Shown here: piece by piece, positions 1 to 5,515 of the stretch | Layout of the letters: each line of letters starts with the position of its first letter | Position numbering within the stretch: the stretch's first letter is position 1 | Program-made: the position numbers and the translations under genes | The notes under the pieces: model-generated | The model's database searches: none | What the model was told of the DNA's origin: nothing | What the model saw: the letters and a program-made list of their open reading frames with translations, nothing else | Assembly: GCA_937922175.1 (NCBI GenBank) | Contig: CAKZUU010000399.1 | Span: 1-5,932 of the forward strand | Length of the DNA: 5,932 nt | Direction: 5' to 3' | Origin: an uncultured Gemmataceae bacterium | GTDB taxonomy: Bacteria; Planctomycetota; Planctomycetia; Gemmatales; Gemmataceae

Positions 1-1
1 C

Positions 2-469
2 GTCGTTGTCGCGCCGGGCCAGAACCGTTTGGCCTCCTTGGTCGAAAAGGCGAGCGCCCTTCGCCTCGAACTCCCGCACCCCACGACCCATATGCGGCAG
101 ACCGTCCAATTCGCCCTGGATTATCTTCTTCGTTGCTTTTCGTGCCCGCCCGAATCGCCCTGGCTCTTAGTCCCCGCGGACCACCCTTGCCTCGACAGCG
201 ACCTCGTTCGGGAACTGGCCGCGACGTTTTCGAACCATCCCGAGTACTCGATTGCCGTCCCCGTTTACAAAGGGCGGCGTGGCCATCCCACCTTGATTCG
301 ATGGCATCACCATGCTCTCATCTCTCGTTTTGATCCAGAGTTAGGATTAAACGTCTACTTGCGACAGTATCCGGCTGAAACATTAGAAATCAGTGTGAAC
401 AATCCTGATGTACTTATCGACCTGGACACACCGGCAGAGTATCATCAGCTGAAACAGAGATTCTCCTAA
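2..469 (+). CDS. MobA/MocA-like nucleotidyltransferase, 3' part
   Basis: The gene is cut by the left edge; 155 residues remain in frame from base 2 to a TAA stop, and roughly 40-50 N-terminal residues, including the usual glycine-rich NTP-binding start of the family, are missing. What remains matches the MobA-like NTP transferase fold (GT-A type): a VVVAPG strand at the edge, a VPADHP motif (visible residues 57-62) in the place of the metal-binding Asp motif, GRRGHPTLI (91-99), which resembles the RGHP segment of molybdenum-cofactor cytidylyltransferase MocA, and LIDLDTPAEY (138-147), the typical C-terminal D-DTP-Y signature. Family members move a nucleotide onto a phosphorylated acceptor such as molybdopterin or a sugar phosphate in the cytoplasm. 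The acceptor cannot be decided from this part and no cofactor genes are visible. The last third of the gene is much more AT-rich than its beginning. Confidence 0.8.
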   Translation, partial: VVVAPGQNRLASLVEKASALRLELPHPTTHMRQTVQFALDYLLRCFSCPPESPWLLVPADHPCLDSDLVRELAATFSNHPEYSIAVPVYKGRRGHPTLIRWHHHALISRFDPELGLNVYLRQYPAETLEISVNNPDVLIDLDTPAEYHQLKQRFS

Positions 470-565
470 TTACCGTTTCTTCATCGCATAAAAGACGTTT
501 ATATATCATCTTGATTCATATCCTATCGTTTAGATTTTTGTCGAAAGGTAGCTCGTCTGGCGACA

Positions 566-597
566 CAACCTTAGATTTCACGAATCGAGAAAGGTTG
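566..597. terminator. Hairpin candidate in convergent gap
   Basis: CAACCTT at 566-572 pairs perfectly with AAGGTTG at 591-597. Inside the loop, GATT (574-577) can pair with AATC (583-586), giving a two-step stem. It lies between the stop of the nucleotidyltransferase (469) and the stop of birA (632), where a bidirectional terminator would be expected. The stem is AT-rich and no clear T-run follows it on either side, so this is only a candidate. Confidence 0.3.
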
Positions 598-631
598 ACG
601 ATCCTTCCAACGATGGGATGGGATGAACGAA

Positions 632-1417
632 TTAGCGACCCAACATGTCGCAAGCAGAGAGCGATTTCACCTGTTCCGGCCGTAAACTCACCGGGGAGCC
701 GTCGGGACGCTTAAGCTGAAGAAAATCGAAAGAGGCTTGGATAAGCTGGCCACGGAACACCGTGCCATCGAACAATTCGGCGAGGACTTCGCGGTGGAGT
801 AGACGGAGGAGCGAATTCCACTGGACTTCCAGATCGGTCAACTGACCGCGCATTATTTGATCGTACAATCGGTCGAGATAGCCCAAGAGCAATCGAGCCG
901 TCGCGAACACATCAAGCGGCTGACCGACGACGCTGCCTAACGAGATGGCGCAGGGGAGTTGCACCTTTGCAAACTCTTCGGAAGTTTGATTGACGTTTAA
1001 GCCAATGCCAGCGACGACGCCGCGACCCTGTTCGATAAGGACGCCGCTCACTTTTTTACCTCGGAGGAGAACATCATTGGGCCACTTCAGTGAGGGAACC
1101 TCGTGGCAAATCGTTTGGACGGTTTGGGCGACGGCAAGCGTGGCCCAAGCGGTCAGCAAGGCGGGGCGACGAAGTTCGGGAGGAGGAAACATAAGGACAG
1201 AAAGGAGCACTGAGCTTCCGGGGGGAGCGAACCAGGACCGTCCGTACTGCCCTCGTCCTGCCGATTGGGATTCAGCGAGGATGGCGACGCCTGCGTGAGC
1301 TAAATCGTCGGCGAGTGAGGCGGCCACCTCGTTGGTGCTTGTGACACTCCGAAAGACGAGGACCTGATGGCCGACATGGCAATGCGGCAATTCCCACAAG
1401 TCATCCGGAAGGCTCAT
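632..1417 (-). CDS. birA: Biotin--[acetyl-CoA-carboxylase] ligase (BirA, group I)
   Basis: This 261-residue protein is expected to activate biotin with ATP to biotinyl-5'-AMP and attach it to the lysine of biotin carboxyl carrier domains, such as that of acetyl-CoA carboxylase, in the cytoplasm. Visible signatures are TSTN (26-29), the biotinyl-AMP loop GRGQYGRSW (54-62), KWPND (111-115), KVSGVLIE (122-129, with the active-site lysine region) and GIGLNVN (137-143). A smaller C-terminal domain follows (about 215-261). There is no N-terminal helix-turn-helix, so it is a group I ligase that probably does not repress biotin genes. The frame stays open upstream to 1735, but that stretch lies within the MFS gene and reads as low-complexity Arg/Gly-rich sequence. 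The ATG at 1417 starts just ahead of the conserved domain and overlaps the MFS stop by four bases (ATGA). No Shine-Dalgarno is visible, so translation is probably coupled to the upstream gene. Stop is TAA at 634-632. Confidence 0.95.
   Translation of the reverse strand: MSLPDDLWELPHCHVGHQVLVFRSVTSTNEVAASLADDLAHAGVAILAESQSAGRGQYGRSWFAPPGSSVLLSVLMFPPPELRRPALLTAWATLAVAQTVQTICHEVPSLKWPNDVLLRGKKVSGVLIEQGRGVVAGIGLNVNQTSEEFAKVQLPCAISLGSVVGQPLDVFATARLLLGYLDRLYDQIMRGQLTDLEVQWNSLLRLLHREVLAELFDGTVFRGQLIQASFDFLQLKRPDGSPVSLRPEQVKSLSACDMLGR
1414..1417 (-). promoter_or_regulatory. ATGA stop-start overlap, MFS/birA coupling
   Basis: On the minus strand the four bases read ATGA: ATG (1417-1415) starts birA and TGA (1416-1414) ends the MFS gene. 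Such an overlap is a standard sign of one mRNA and of reinitiation by terminating ribosomes. No Shine-Dalgarno precedes the birA ATG, which fits this reading. Confidence 0.75.
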
Positions 1418-2880
1418 TCGTGAGTGGGGGCATGCGCGGGTTGAGGTAGGAAGAAGGTTAATAGGGAACCGACCAGATACACCCCCAACGCGATGCATCC
1501 CGCGGCGAAGGCGACGCGATGAGGCTCGATGGTCCCGGGGATGAAACCGGCCCCAGCCAACTGAGTCGTGACCAGGGCCATCGACGTACCGATCATGCGA
1601 CCGCCGACGTTGGCCGCAAAACCTTCGCCCGTCCCTCTCAAATGAGCGGGATAGGCCAACGGGAGATAATTGCCCCAAAAGCTGAACTGCGCGATCGTGC
1701 AGAAGCCCGCCGCTGCCATGCCCAGTTGCATCCACAACAGGTTGTTTTCACCCATCAAATTGCGCCCCGGATAAAAGAAAACCAGCGGCACAATGATCAA
1801 CCCGGGCAACTGGAAGATCCGCAAAAGGTTTTGCCGGCTGGAGATATACATTGCGGCGATGGCCAGCGCGATGCGGCCCAGCAAACCGCCCACCTCCTGA
1901 AATGCCTGCACCGCGCTCACCTTTTCCTCGATGGGCCGACGTTTCTCCTGAATCTCCATGAGAAGCTCGCGAGCTTTGCTGCTGTTGGGATTCGTCCTGA
2001 TTTCTTCCAGGTACGCCTCCCGTTTCGCCTTCAATTGGGCGGCCTCCTTGCCTAGCATGCCGGGCACGATCCGGGGAGCCAGCTGGATCGCGCCGAAAGC
2101 AGCACCATAACCACACGCGAACAACAACGTCGTTACGAGGGTGGTCCGGCGATAGGCGGGTTGAAACAGGGCCATGATACTCGGCCGATGGAGCCCACCG
2201 CTTGCCACCTTACGCTGCCAAACCGGCGACTCGGGCAAGAAGGGGCGAATAATGATCAGCGGAAGAGCCGGGATCACACCCGAAATCAGGGTATACCGCC
2301 AAGCAGAATTGCTCCCGTTGATCAAAGGGGGTAATGAGGACGCGTACTGATTGCACAAAAAGTAGGCGCCCGTGACCATCAGACCGCCCAGCGATGAGAA
2401 CGCTTGAGTGGAACCCAGGATTTTCTCCCGCTGACGGGGATTGGGAAACAACTCCGCCAACCAAGCGACGGCGGCAACGAACTCCACGCACACCCCAATA
2501 AACGTCGTGCAGCGGAGGATCAGGAGCATCCAAACCGACGTGCTAAAACCTGCCGCCAAGGCCGAGAACGCGTACAGCAAGATGGAGTAGGTCAAGACAC
2601 GACGACGGCCCAAATAATCCGTCAGGTATCCGCCAATCAGCCCGAAAAAGCCCCCGGACATCGCGCTGGCCCAGAAAATATATCCTGTCCACTCCCGCAC
2701 TTGGGGCGCTTCATCGGGCAAGTGCAAAAGCTCGGCAATGGCCGGCCGCGCGATCAGCGGCATCATCAGCAGCTCGTAGATGTCGAAAGCGAAACCCAGA
2801 GCTGCGACACTGACAACCAGCCATTGTGTCAATGTCAGCGGTTGGGGCGGCGGAACCGAAGCGGCGGGATCGCTCGACAT
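1414..2880 (-). CDS. MFS transporter (12 TM, metabolite:H+ symporter-like)
   Basis: This 488-residue inner-membrane protein has about twelve hydrophobic helices (near 20-42, 65-88, 94-112, 116-142, 160-180, 196-213, 247-269, 330-346, 352-370, 381-401, 418-444 and 455-477). The major facilitator motif A is clear between helices 2 and 3: GGYLTDYLGRRR (83-94). Other family marks are the acidic pair in helix 1 (FDIYE, Asp33 and Glu36), LPESPVW after helix 6 (215-221) and RGTGEGFAANVGGR before and in helix 11 (415-428), which resembles sugar, sialic-acid and organic-acid:H+ symporters. The substrate is not known. An unusual charged insert of about 55 residues (272-327) separates helices 7 and 8; by the usual MFS topology it would face the periplasm. 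The ATG at 2880 has an AGGGG sequence (2895-2891) ten bases upstream, a weak but plausible ribosome site. The gene is first in a two-gene unit with birA, so a biotin-related substrate is possible but unproven. Confidence 0.9.
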   Translation of the reverse strand: MSSDPAASVPPPQPLTLTQWLVVSVAALGFAFDIYELLMMPLIARPAIAELLHLPDEAPQVREWTGYIFWASAMSGGFFGLIGGYLTDYLGRRRVLTYSILLYAFSALAAGFSTSVWMLLILRCTTFIGVCVEFVAAVAWLAELFPNPRQREKILGSTQAFSSLGGLMVTGAYFLCNQYASSLPPLINGSNSAWRYTLISGVIPALPLIIIRPFLPESPVWQRKVASGGLHRPSIMALFQPAYRRTTLVTTLLFACGYGAAFGAIQLAPRIVPGMLGKEAAQLKAKREAYLEEIRTNPNSSKARELLMEIQEKRRPIEEKVSAVQAFQEVGGLLGRIALAIAAMYISSRQNLLRIFQLPGLIIVPLVFFYPGRNLMGENNLLWMQLGMAAAGFCTIAQFSFWGNYLPLAYPAHLRGTGEGFAANVGGRMIGTSMALVTTQLAGAGFIPGTIEPHRVAFAAGCIALGVYLVGSLLTFFLPQPAHAPTHE

Positions 2881-3069
2881 GAAATGACATCCCCTTTCGG
2901 AGCGGGCGGGTCCGGCTTGGCCAGGAACTCTGTGAATTTACGAATCCCTGCTACCCGCCGCAAGCCGTCCGAATTAGGGCGAGCTCCGGAGGGGCCTCGT
3001 CTTAATCCGACGGCTTCAACGAGAATTCGCGCGTTCGACGCGACTCGCTCGTGTGTCTACAGTTTCTTC
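2881..3069. promoter_or_regulatory. Divergent intergenic region, MFS-birA unit / pyrD
   Basis: This 189-bp gap must hold promoters for both the MFS-birA unit (minus) and pyrD (plus). On the minus side, AGGGG lies at 2895-2891, ten bases before the MFS ATG. Two short symmetric sequences are visible: the palindrome CTCCGGAG (2984-2991) and a small hairpin CGCGT-TCG-ACGCG (3030-3042), 27 bases before the pyrD ATG. Either could be an operator or chance in GC-rich DNA. I cannot assign convincing -35/-10 boxes, and no Shine-Dalgarno precedes pyrD. Confidence 0.45.
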
Positions 3070-4158
3070 ATGTCGGCTTATCAAATGCTTTGGCCGGTGA
3101 TCCGATGCCTGCCTCCGGAATTCGCTCACACGCTGGGGCTGCGATTGTTACGCCTGCCTTGGCGGTGGAACCGACCCGTGGCCGACCCGTTCGCCTGGAA
3201 TGGCTTCCACTGTCGCCACCGAGTTGGAATCGCGGCGGGTTTGGATAAGAACGCGGCCGTTGTCCCGGGCTTGGAACGGCTCGGGGCCGGCTTCGTCGAA
3301 ATCGGAACGATCCTTGTCGAGCCTTGGCCCGGAAATCAAGTGTCGCCCCGGTTACGACGTTTGGTCGCCCAGCGTGCCCTGTGGAATCGACTCGGCTTCA
3401 CCAGTCTCGGGTTGAAACAAGTATTGATGAACCTCCAAAGCCTTCAGCCAACGGCTCTGCGAGGCATGGCGATTTTATGCAACATCGGACCGCATCCCGG
3501 ACGACTCCGCAAGGCCGACGATCCTCTGCTTGCGGCCCGAGACGACTTGCGGACGCTCGTGGAGGGCTTACATCGCTTTGCCGACGGTTTTGTCATCAAT
3601 TTGAGTTCCCCCAACACGCGGGGGCTGCGTAGCCTCCTGCAGAGCGATCGCCTGCGTGCCGCCCTGCTCCAACCGATCGGCACGCATCTGCGTCATTTGG
3701 AGTCGGCCGAAGGTCAAGGTCGCCGCCGACCCCTCTTACTGAAACTCCCCCCCGAAGATCAGGAGCGTCAGCCTTGGAATCGGGACAACCTCGCTCGTGT
3801 GATTTGTCCCCTCATCGAGTCGGGCTGGTGCGACGGCTTGGTCGCCGTCAACACATCGGTTCGCTTGGCCACCACGATGGTACGGCTCCCGCCGGAGGAC
3901 CTGCCGGGCGGCATTTCGGGAGAGCCACTACGCCCTGAAGCCCTGCGGGTGGTCTCGATGGTACGCGAACTGTCGGGACCAAAGGCTTTGGTGATCGGCA
4001 GCGGCGGGATCCTGCGAGCAGATGATGCGGTCGCTTTTCTCGATGCCGGGGCCGATCTCGTCGAGATCTACTCCGGACTGATTTATCGGGGGCCGCGTTT
4101 GCTAACGGAATGTGCTCAAACACTCAAAGACCGTCGTCCGCAGCGTGCGGTAAACTAG
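3070..4158 (+). CDS. pyrD: Dihydroorotate dehydrogenase (quinone), class 2
   Basis: This 362-residue protein is expected to oxidise dihydroorotate to orotate with FMN and pass electrons to membrane quinone, the fourth step of UMP synthesis. The N-terminal segment with PPEFAH (15-20) is the quinone-tunnel helix region of class 2 enzymes, which associate with the inner membrane. Core motifs follow in order: GIAAGLDKNAAV (53-64), VEIGTI (76-81), PGNQVSPRLRR (87-97), NRLGFTSLG (106-114), NIG (138-140), INLSSPNTRGLR (176-187, carrying the catalytic serine region), LLLKLPPE (222-229), NTS (261-263), GGISGEPL (280-287), IGSGGI (309-314) and IYSGLIYRGP (333-342). The substrate-contact Asn normally found in NRxGFN is Thr111 here. 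The frame is open back to 2404, but that part is antisense to the MFS gene and unlike the family, so the ATG at 3070 is chosen; full length fits class 2. No Shine-Dalgarno is visible. Stop is TAG. Confidence 0.95.
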   Translation: MSAYQMLWPVIRCLPPEFAHTLGLRLLRLPWRWNRPVADPFAWNGFHCRHRVGIAAGLDKNAAVVPGLERLGAGFVEIGTILVEPWPGNQVSPRLRRLVAQRALWNRLGFTSLGLKQVLMNLQSLQPTALRGMAILCNIGPHPGRLRKADDPLLAARDDLRTLVEGLHRFADGFVINLSSPNTRGLRSLLQSDRLRAALLQPIGTHLRHLESAEGQGRRRPLLLKLPPEDQERQPWNRDNLARVICPLIESGWCDGLVAVNTSVRLATTMVRLPPEDLPGGISGEPLRPEALRVVSMVRELSGPKALVIGSGGILRADDAVAFLDAGADLVEIYSGLIYRGPRLLTECAQTLKDRRPQRAVN

Positions 4159-4163
4159 GTCAG

Positions 4164-4235
4164 ATCGCGGAGTCACATCAGATGATGCCTCCAAGTGCAC
4201 GGGGCAAAACTCGACGCAATTGCACTTGCCGCGAT
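4164..4235. terminator. Nested inverted repeat between convergent genes
   Basis: Two perfect inverted repeats are nested. The outer pair is ATCGCGG (4164-4170) with CCGCGAT (4229-4235); the inner pair is CAAGTGCA (4192-4199) with TGCACTTG (4221-4228). The right arms are adjacent, forming a continuous 15-base strand, while the left arms are separated by 21 bases that contain CATC-AGAT-GATG (4176-4187), a possible third small hairpin. The element nearly fills the 80-bp gap between the stop of pyrD (4158) and the stop of the export gene (4239). A bidirectional terminator is the simplest reading, though there is no T-run and the inner loop is 21 bases. Confidence 0.45.
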
Positions 4236-4238
4236 ACC

Positions 4239-5039
4239 CTACTTCACGGGATGAGTCGCTCGTCGGGCCGTCCGCCAATCCGGATGTGGAATAAACCCCA
4301 CCACCCCCTCATAGAGGGGCTTGAGGAAAGTCGGTAGGGCTCGGCGAATTCGCGAGCGCGGCTTCTCGCCGATGTAGATTTCGTCGAGCGGCTGCACTCG
4401 GACATTCGTCGATTGGTCGCCGCGTTGCAAAATCGCAGGCAGATCCACGGTCAGGATCTCGGCGGGGATCCCTTCACCGACTTGAGCACGGAGGACGTAA
4501 ATCTCATTCAGGGCCGCATCCGGCGACAACCCCCCGGCTCGACGCAACAAATCGATGATTCGCTCGGGCCCCCGGTAATCGACGGCGCGCGGACCTCCCT
4601 CGACTTGACCGAACAAGAAAACTTGTCGGCTGGCGAATTCGGCAACACGGACCTGAACTCGTTCCGGAAAAACGGCCGACCGTGCGGCAATCTGACGAGC
4701 GATTTCCGCGGTGGTCAACCCCTCGACCCGAATCGATCCGATCGCTGGGAGATTCAAGCAGCCATCGGCGCCGATTCTCCCGATCCATTCCGAATCTGGA
4801 TGGTCCAACCACACGATTTCAACCGCATCTGGGCAGGCGACGGTGTAAACTCGGACCGGATCAATAGGAAGGTCAGCGGTCGAGGTAGGAGCTTCCGGCT
4901 CAATCCGCTTCCGCGCCGAGACGCACCCGTGGCAACAGAAAAGGACGAGGAGGACCACGCCGCAAAGCGGGCGAAACCTTGCACGTCCTTCGTAATTCCA
5001 GCCTGGCACAAGATGCCCCCGAAGGGGATCATCGGCCAT
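4239..5039 (-). CDS. Polysaccharide biosynthesis/export protein, SLBB domain (Wza-like)
   Basis: This 266-residue protein resembles the outer-membrane polysaccharide export family (Poly_export plus SLBB, as in Wza), whose members form the periplasmic and outer-membrane channel for capsule or exopolysaccharide. A hydrophobic export segment, LCGVVLLVLFCCHGC (25-39), follows a basic stretch; Cys39, or Cys35/36, may be lipidated, although LFCCHGC is not a canonical lipobox. The Poly_export part runs about 60-135, including DPVRVYTVACPDAVEI and LPAIGSIRVEGLTTAEI (97-113). One SLBB-like domain follows (about 138-225): VFLFGQVEGGPRAV, then IIDLLRRAGGLSPDA (161-175), ending LDEIYIG (218-224). The C-terminal 40 residues are basic and not recognised. 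An in-frame TTG at 5084 would add 15 residues and sit three bases after the upstream stop. I prefer the ATG at 5039, which leaves a normal-length signal region; neither has a clear Shine-Dalgarno. No glycosyltransferase or chain-length gene is visible nearby. Confidence 0.82.
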   Translation of the reverse strand: MADDPLRGHLVPGWNYEGRARFRPLCGVVLLVLFCCHGCVSARKRIEPEAPTSTADLPIDPVRVYTVACPDAVEIVWLDHPDSEWIGRIGADGCLNLPAIGSIRVEGLTTAEIARQIAARSAVFPERVQVRVAEFASRQVFLFGQVEGGPRAVDYRGPERIIDLLRRAGGLSPDAALNEIYVLRAQVGEGIPAEILTVDLPAILQRGDQSTNVRVQPLDEIYIGEKPRSRIRRALPTFLKPLYEGVVGFIPHPDWRTARRATHPVK

Positions 5040-5087
5040 CGATCCGACCGATCTTGAGGGATTTATCGACGAGGCGGATGACAACGA

Positions 5088-5456
5088 CTATGACGCGGTG
5101 ATCGTGAGGATTCCCTTCACGATGCACCCCAGACCGGCCAAATTGACAATCACCTCGATGCCGCCGAGAATGATGGCACCCAGCGCGTGTCGAATGCCTA
5201 GGTCCTCAGGTCGGCGTCGTACCCGGCGATAACCCAGAATTCCCAACATCACCCCGAACAATCCGAGAAACAATCCGAGGACGGGGATTAACCCCCACAT
5301 GGTGAAGGCCCAACCGAGTTTGGCTTGCCAATTGGCGATCGGGATCGTGAGAGTCGAAACGGCTTCGACAGCCGCATGATCACCGCGGCGGGAGCGACGC
5401 CCTGAGCGCTGGCCCGGAGCAGCCGAGGGAGTGTCGATCGGATCGGACCGAGACAT
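5088..5456 (-). CDS. Small membrane protein, DUF4190-like
   Basis: This 122-residue protein has no known enzymatic role. A polar, Arg-rich N-terminus (1-46), probably disordered and cytoplasmic, is followed by a long hydrophobic stretch (about 48-76, GLIPVLGLFLGLFGVMLGILGY), a basic loop YRRVRRRPEDLGIRH (76-90) and a second hydrophobic stretch (91-118, with GAIILGGIEVIVNLAG). The arrangement of glycine-rich helix, Arg-rich loop and G-A-I-x-L-G helix resembles DUF4190-type membrane proteins, a weak family match made by eye. An in-frame ATG at 5495 would add 13 residues. I prefer 5456 because the upstream choice leaves only 20 bp to the divergent start at 5516, but the evidence does not decide it. 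The TAG stop lies 48 bp before the export gene start, or 3 bp before its TTG alternative, so the two are probably co-transcribed. Confidence 0.72.
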   Translation of the reverse strand: MSRSDPIDTPSAAPGQRSGRRSRRGDHAAVEAVSTLTIPIANWQAKLGWAFTMWGLIPVLGLFLGLFGVMLGILGYRRVRRRPEDLGIRHALGAIILGGIEVIVNLAGLGCIVKGILTITAS

Positions 5457-5515
5457 AAGCTGATTCTGGAATCGGATTCTCCGAGCGTCAAGCATCAGGG
5501 CTTTCGAGGCCGACG
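5457..5515. promoter_or_regulatory. Short divergent promoter region
   Basis: This stretch separates the start of the DUF4190-like gene (minus) from the start of the HAD gene (plus). It is 59 bp with the chosen starts and 20 bp if the membrane protein begins at 5495. Promoters for both directions should lie here or reach into the coding ends. I see no clear -10 or -35 boxes and no Shine-Dalgarno on either side. Confidence 0.35.

Noticed and set aside
611..625. GATGG-GATGG-GATGA short tandem-like run
   Set aside because: Fewer than three copies of five bases, too short to be a meaningful repeat.
511..714. Small plus-strand open frame (67 codons) in the AT-rich gap
   Set aside because: It runs into the birA 3' end in antisense, has no Shine-Dalgarno and no recognisable pattern; I cannot support it as a gene.
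1418..1735. N-terminal extension of birA by 106 codons, which might be taken for a DNA-binding domain
   Set aside because: It overlaps the MFS coding region on the same strand in another frame and translates to Arg/Gly/Ser-rich sequence with no helix-turn-helix pattern. It is a shadow frame.
1519..2055. Plus-strand open frame (178 codons) opposite the MFS gene
   Set aside because: The protein is His/Gln/Arg-rich without domains and lies wholly antisense to transmembrane-coding sequence.
2404..3069. N-terminal extension of the pyrD frame by 222 codons
   Set aside because: Most of it is antisense to the well-supported MFS gene, its translation is polar and without family resemblance, and class 2 PyrD length and the PPEFAH start region fit the ATG at 3070.
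4413..5057. Long plus-strand open frame (214 codons) opposite the export gene
   Set aside because: It is antisense to the SLBB gene, has no recognisable motif or hydrophobic pattern, and is the kind of mirror frame expected in GC-rich coding DNA.
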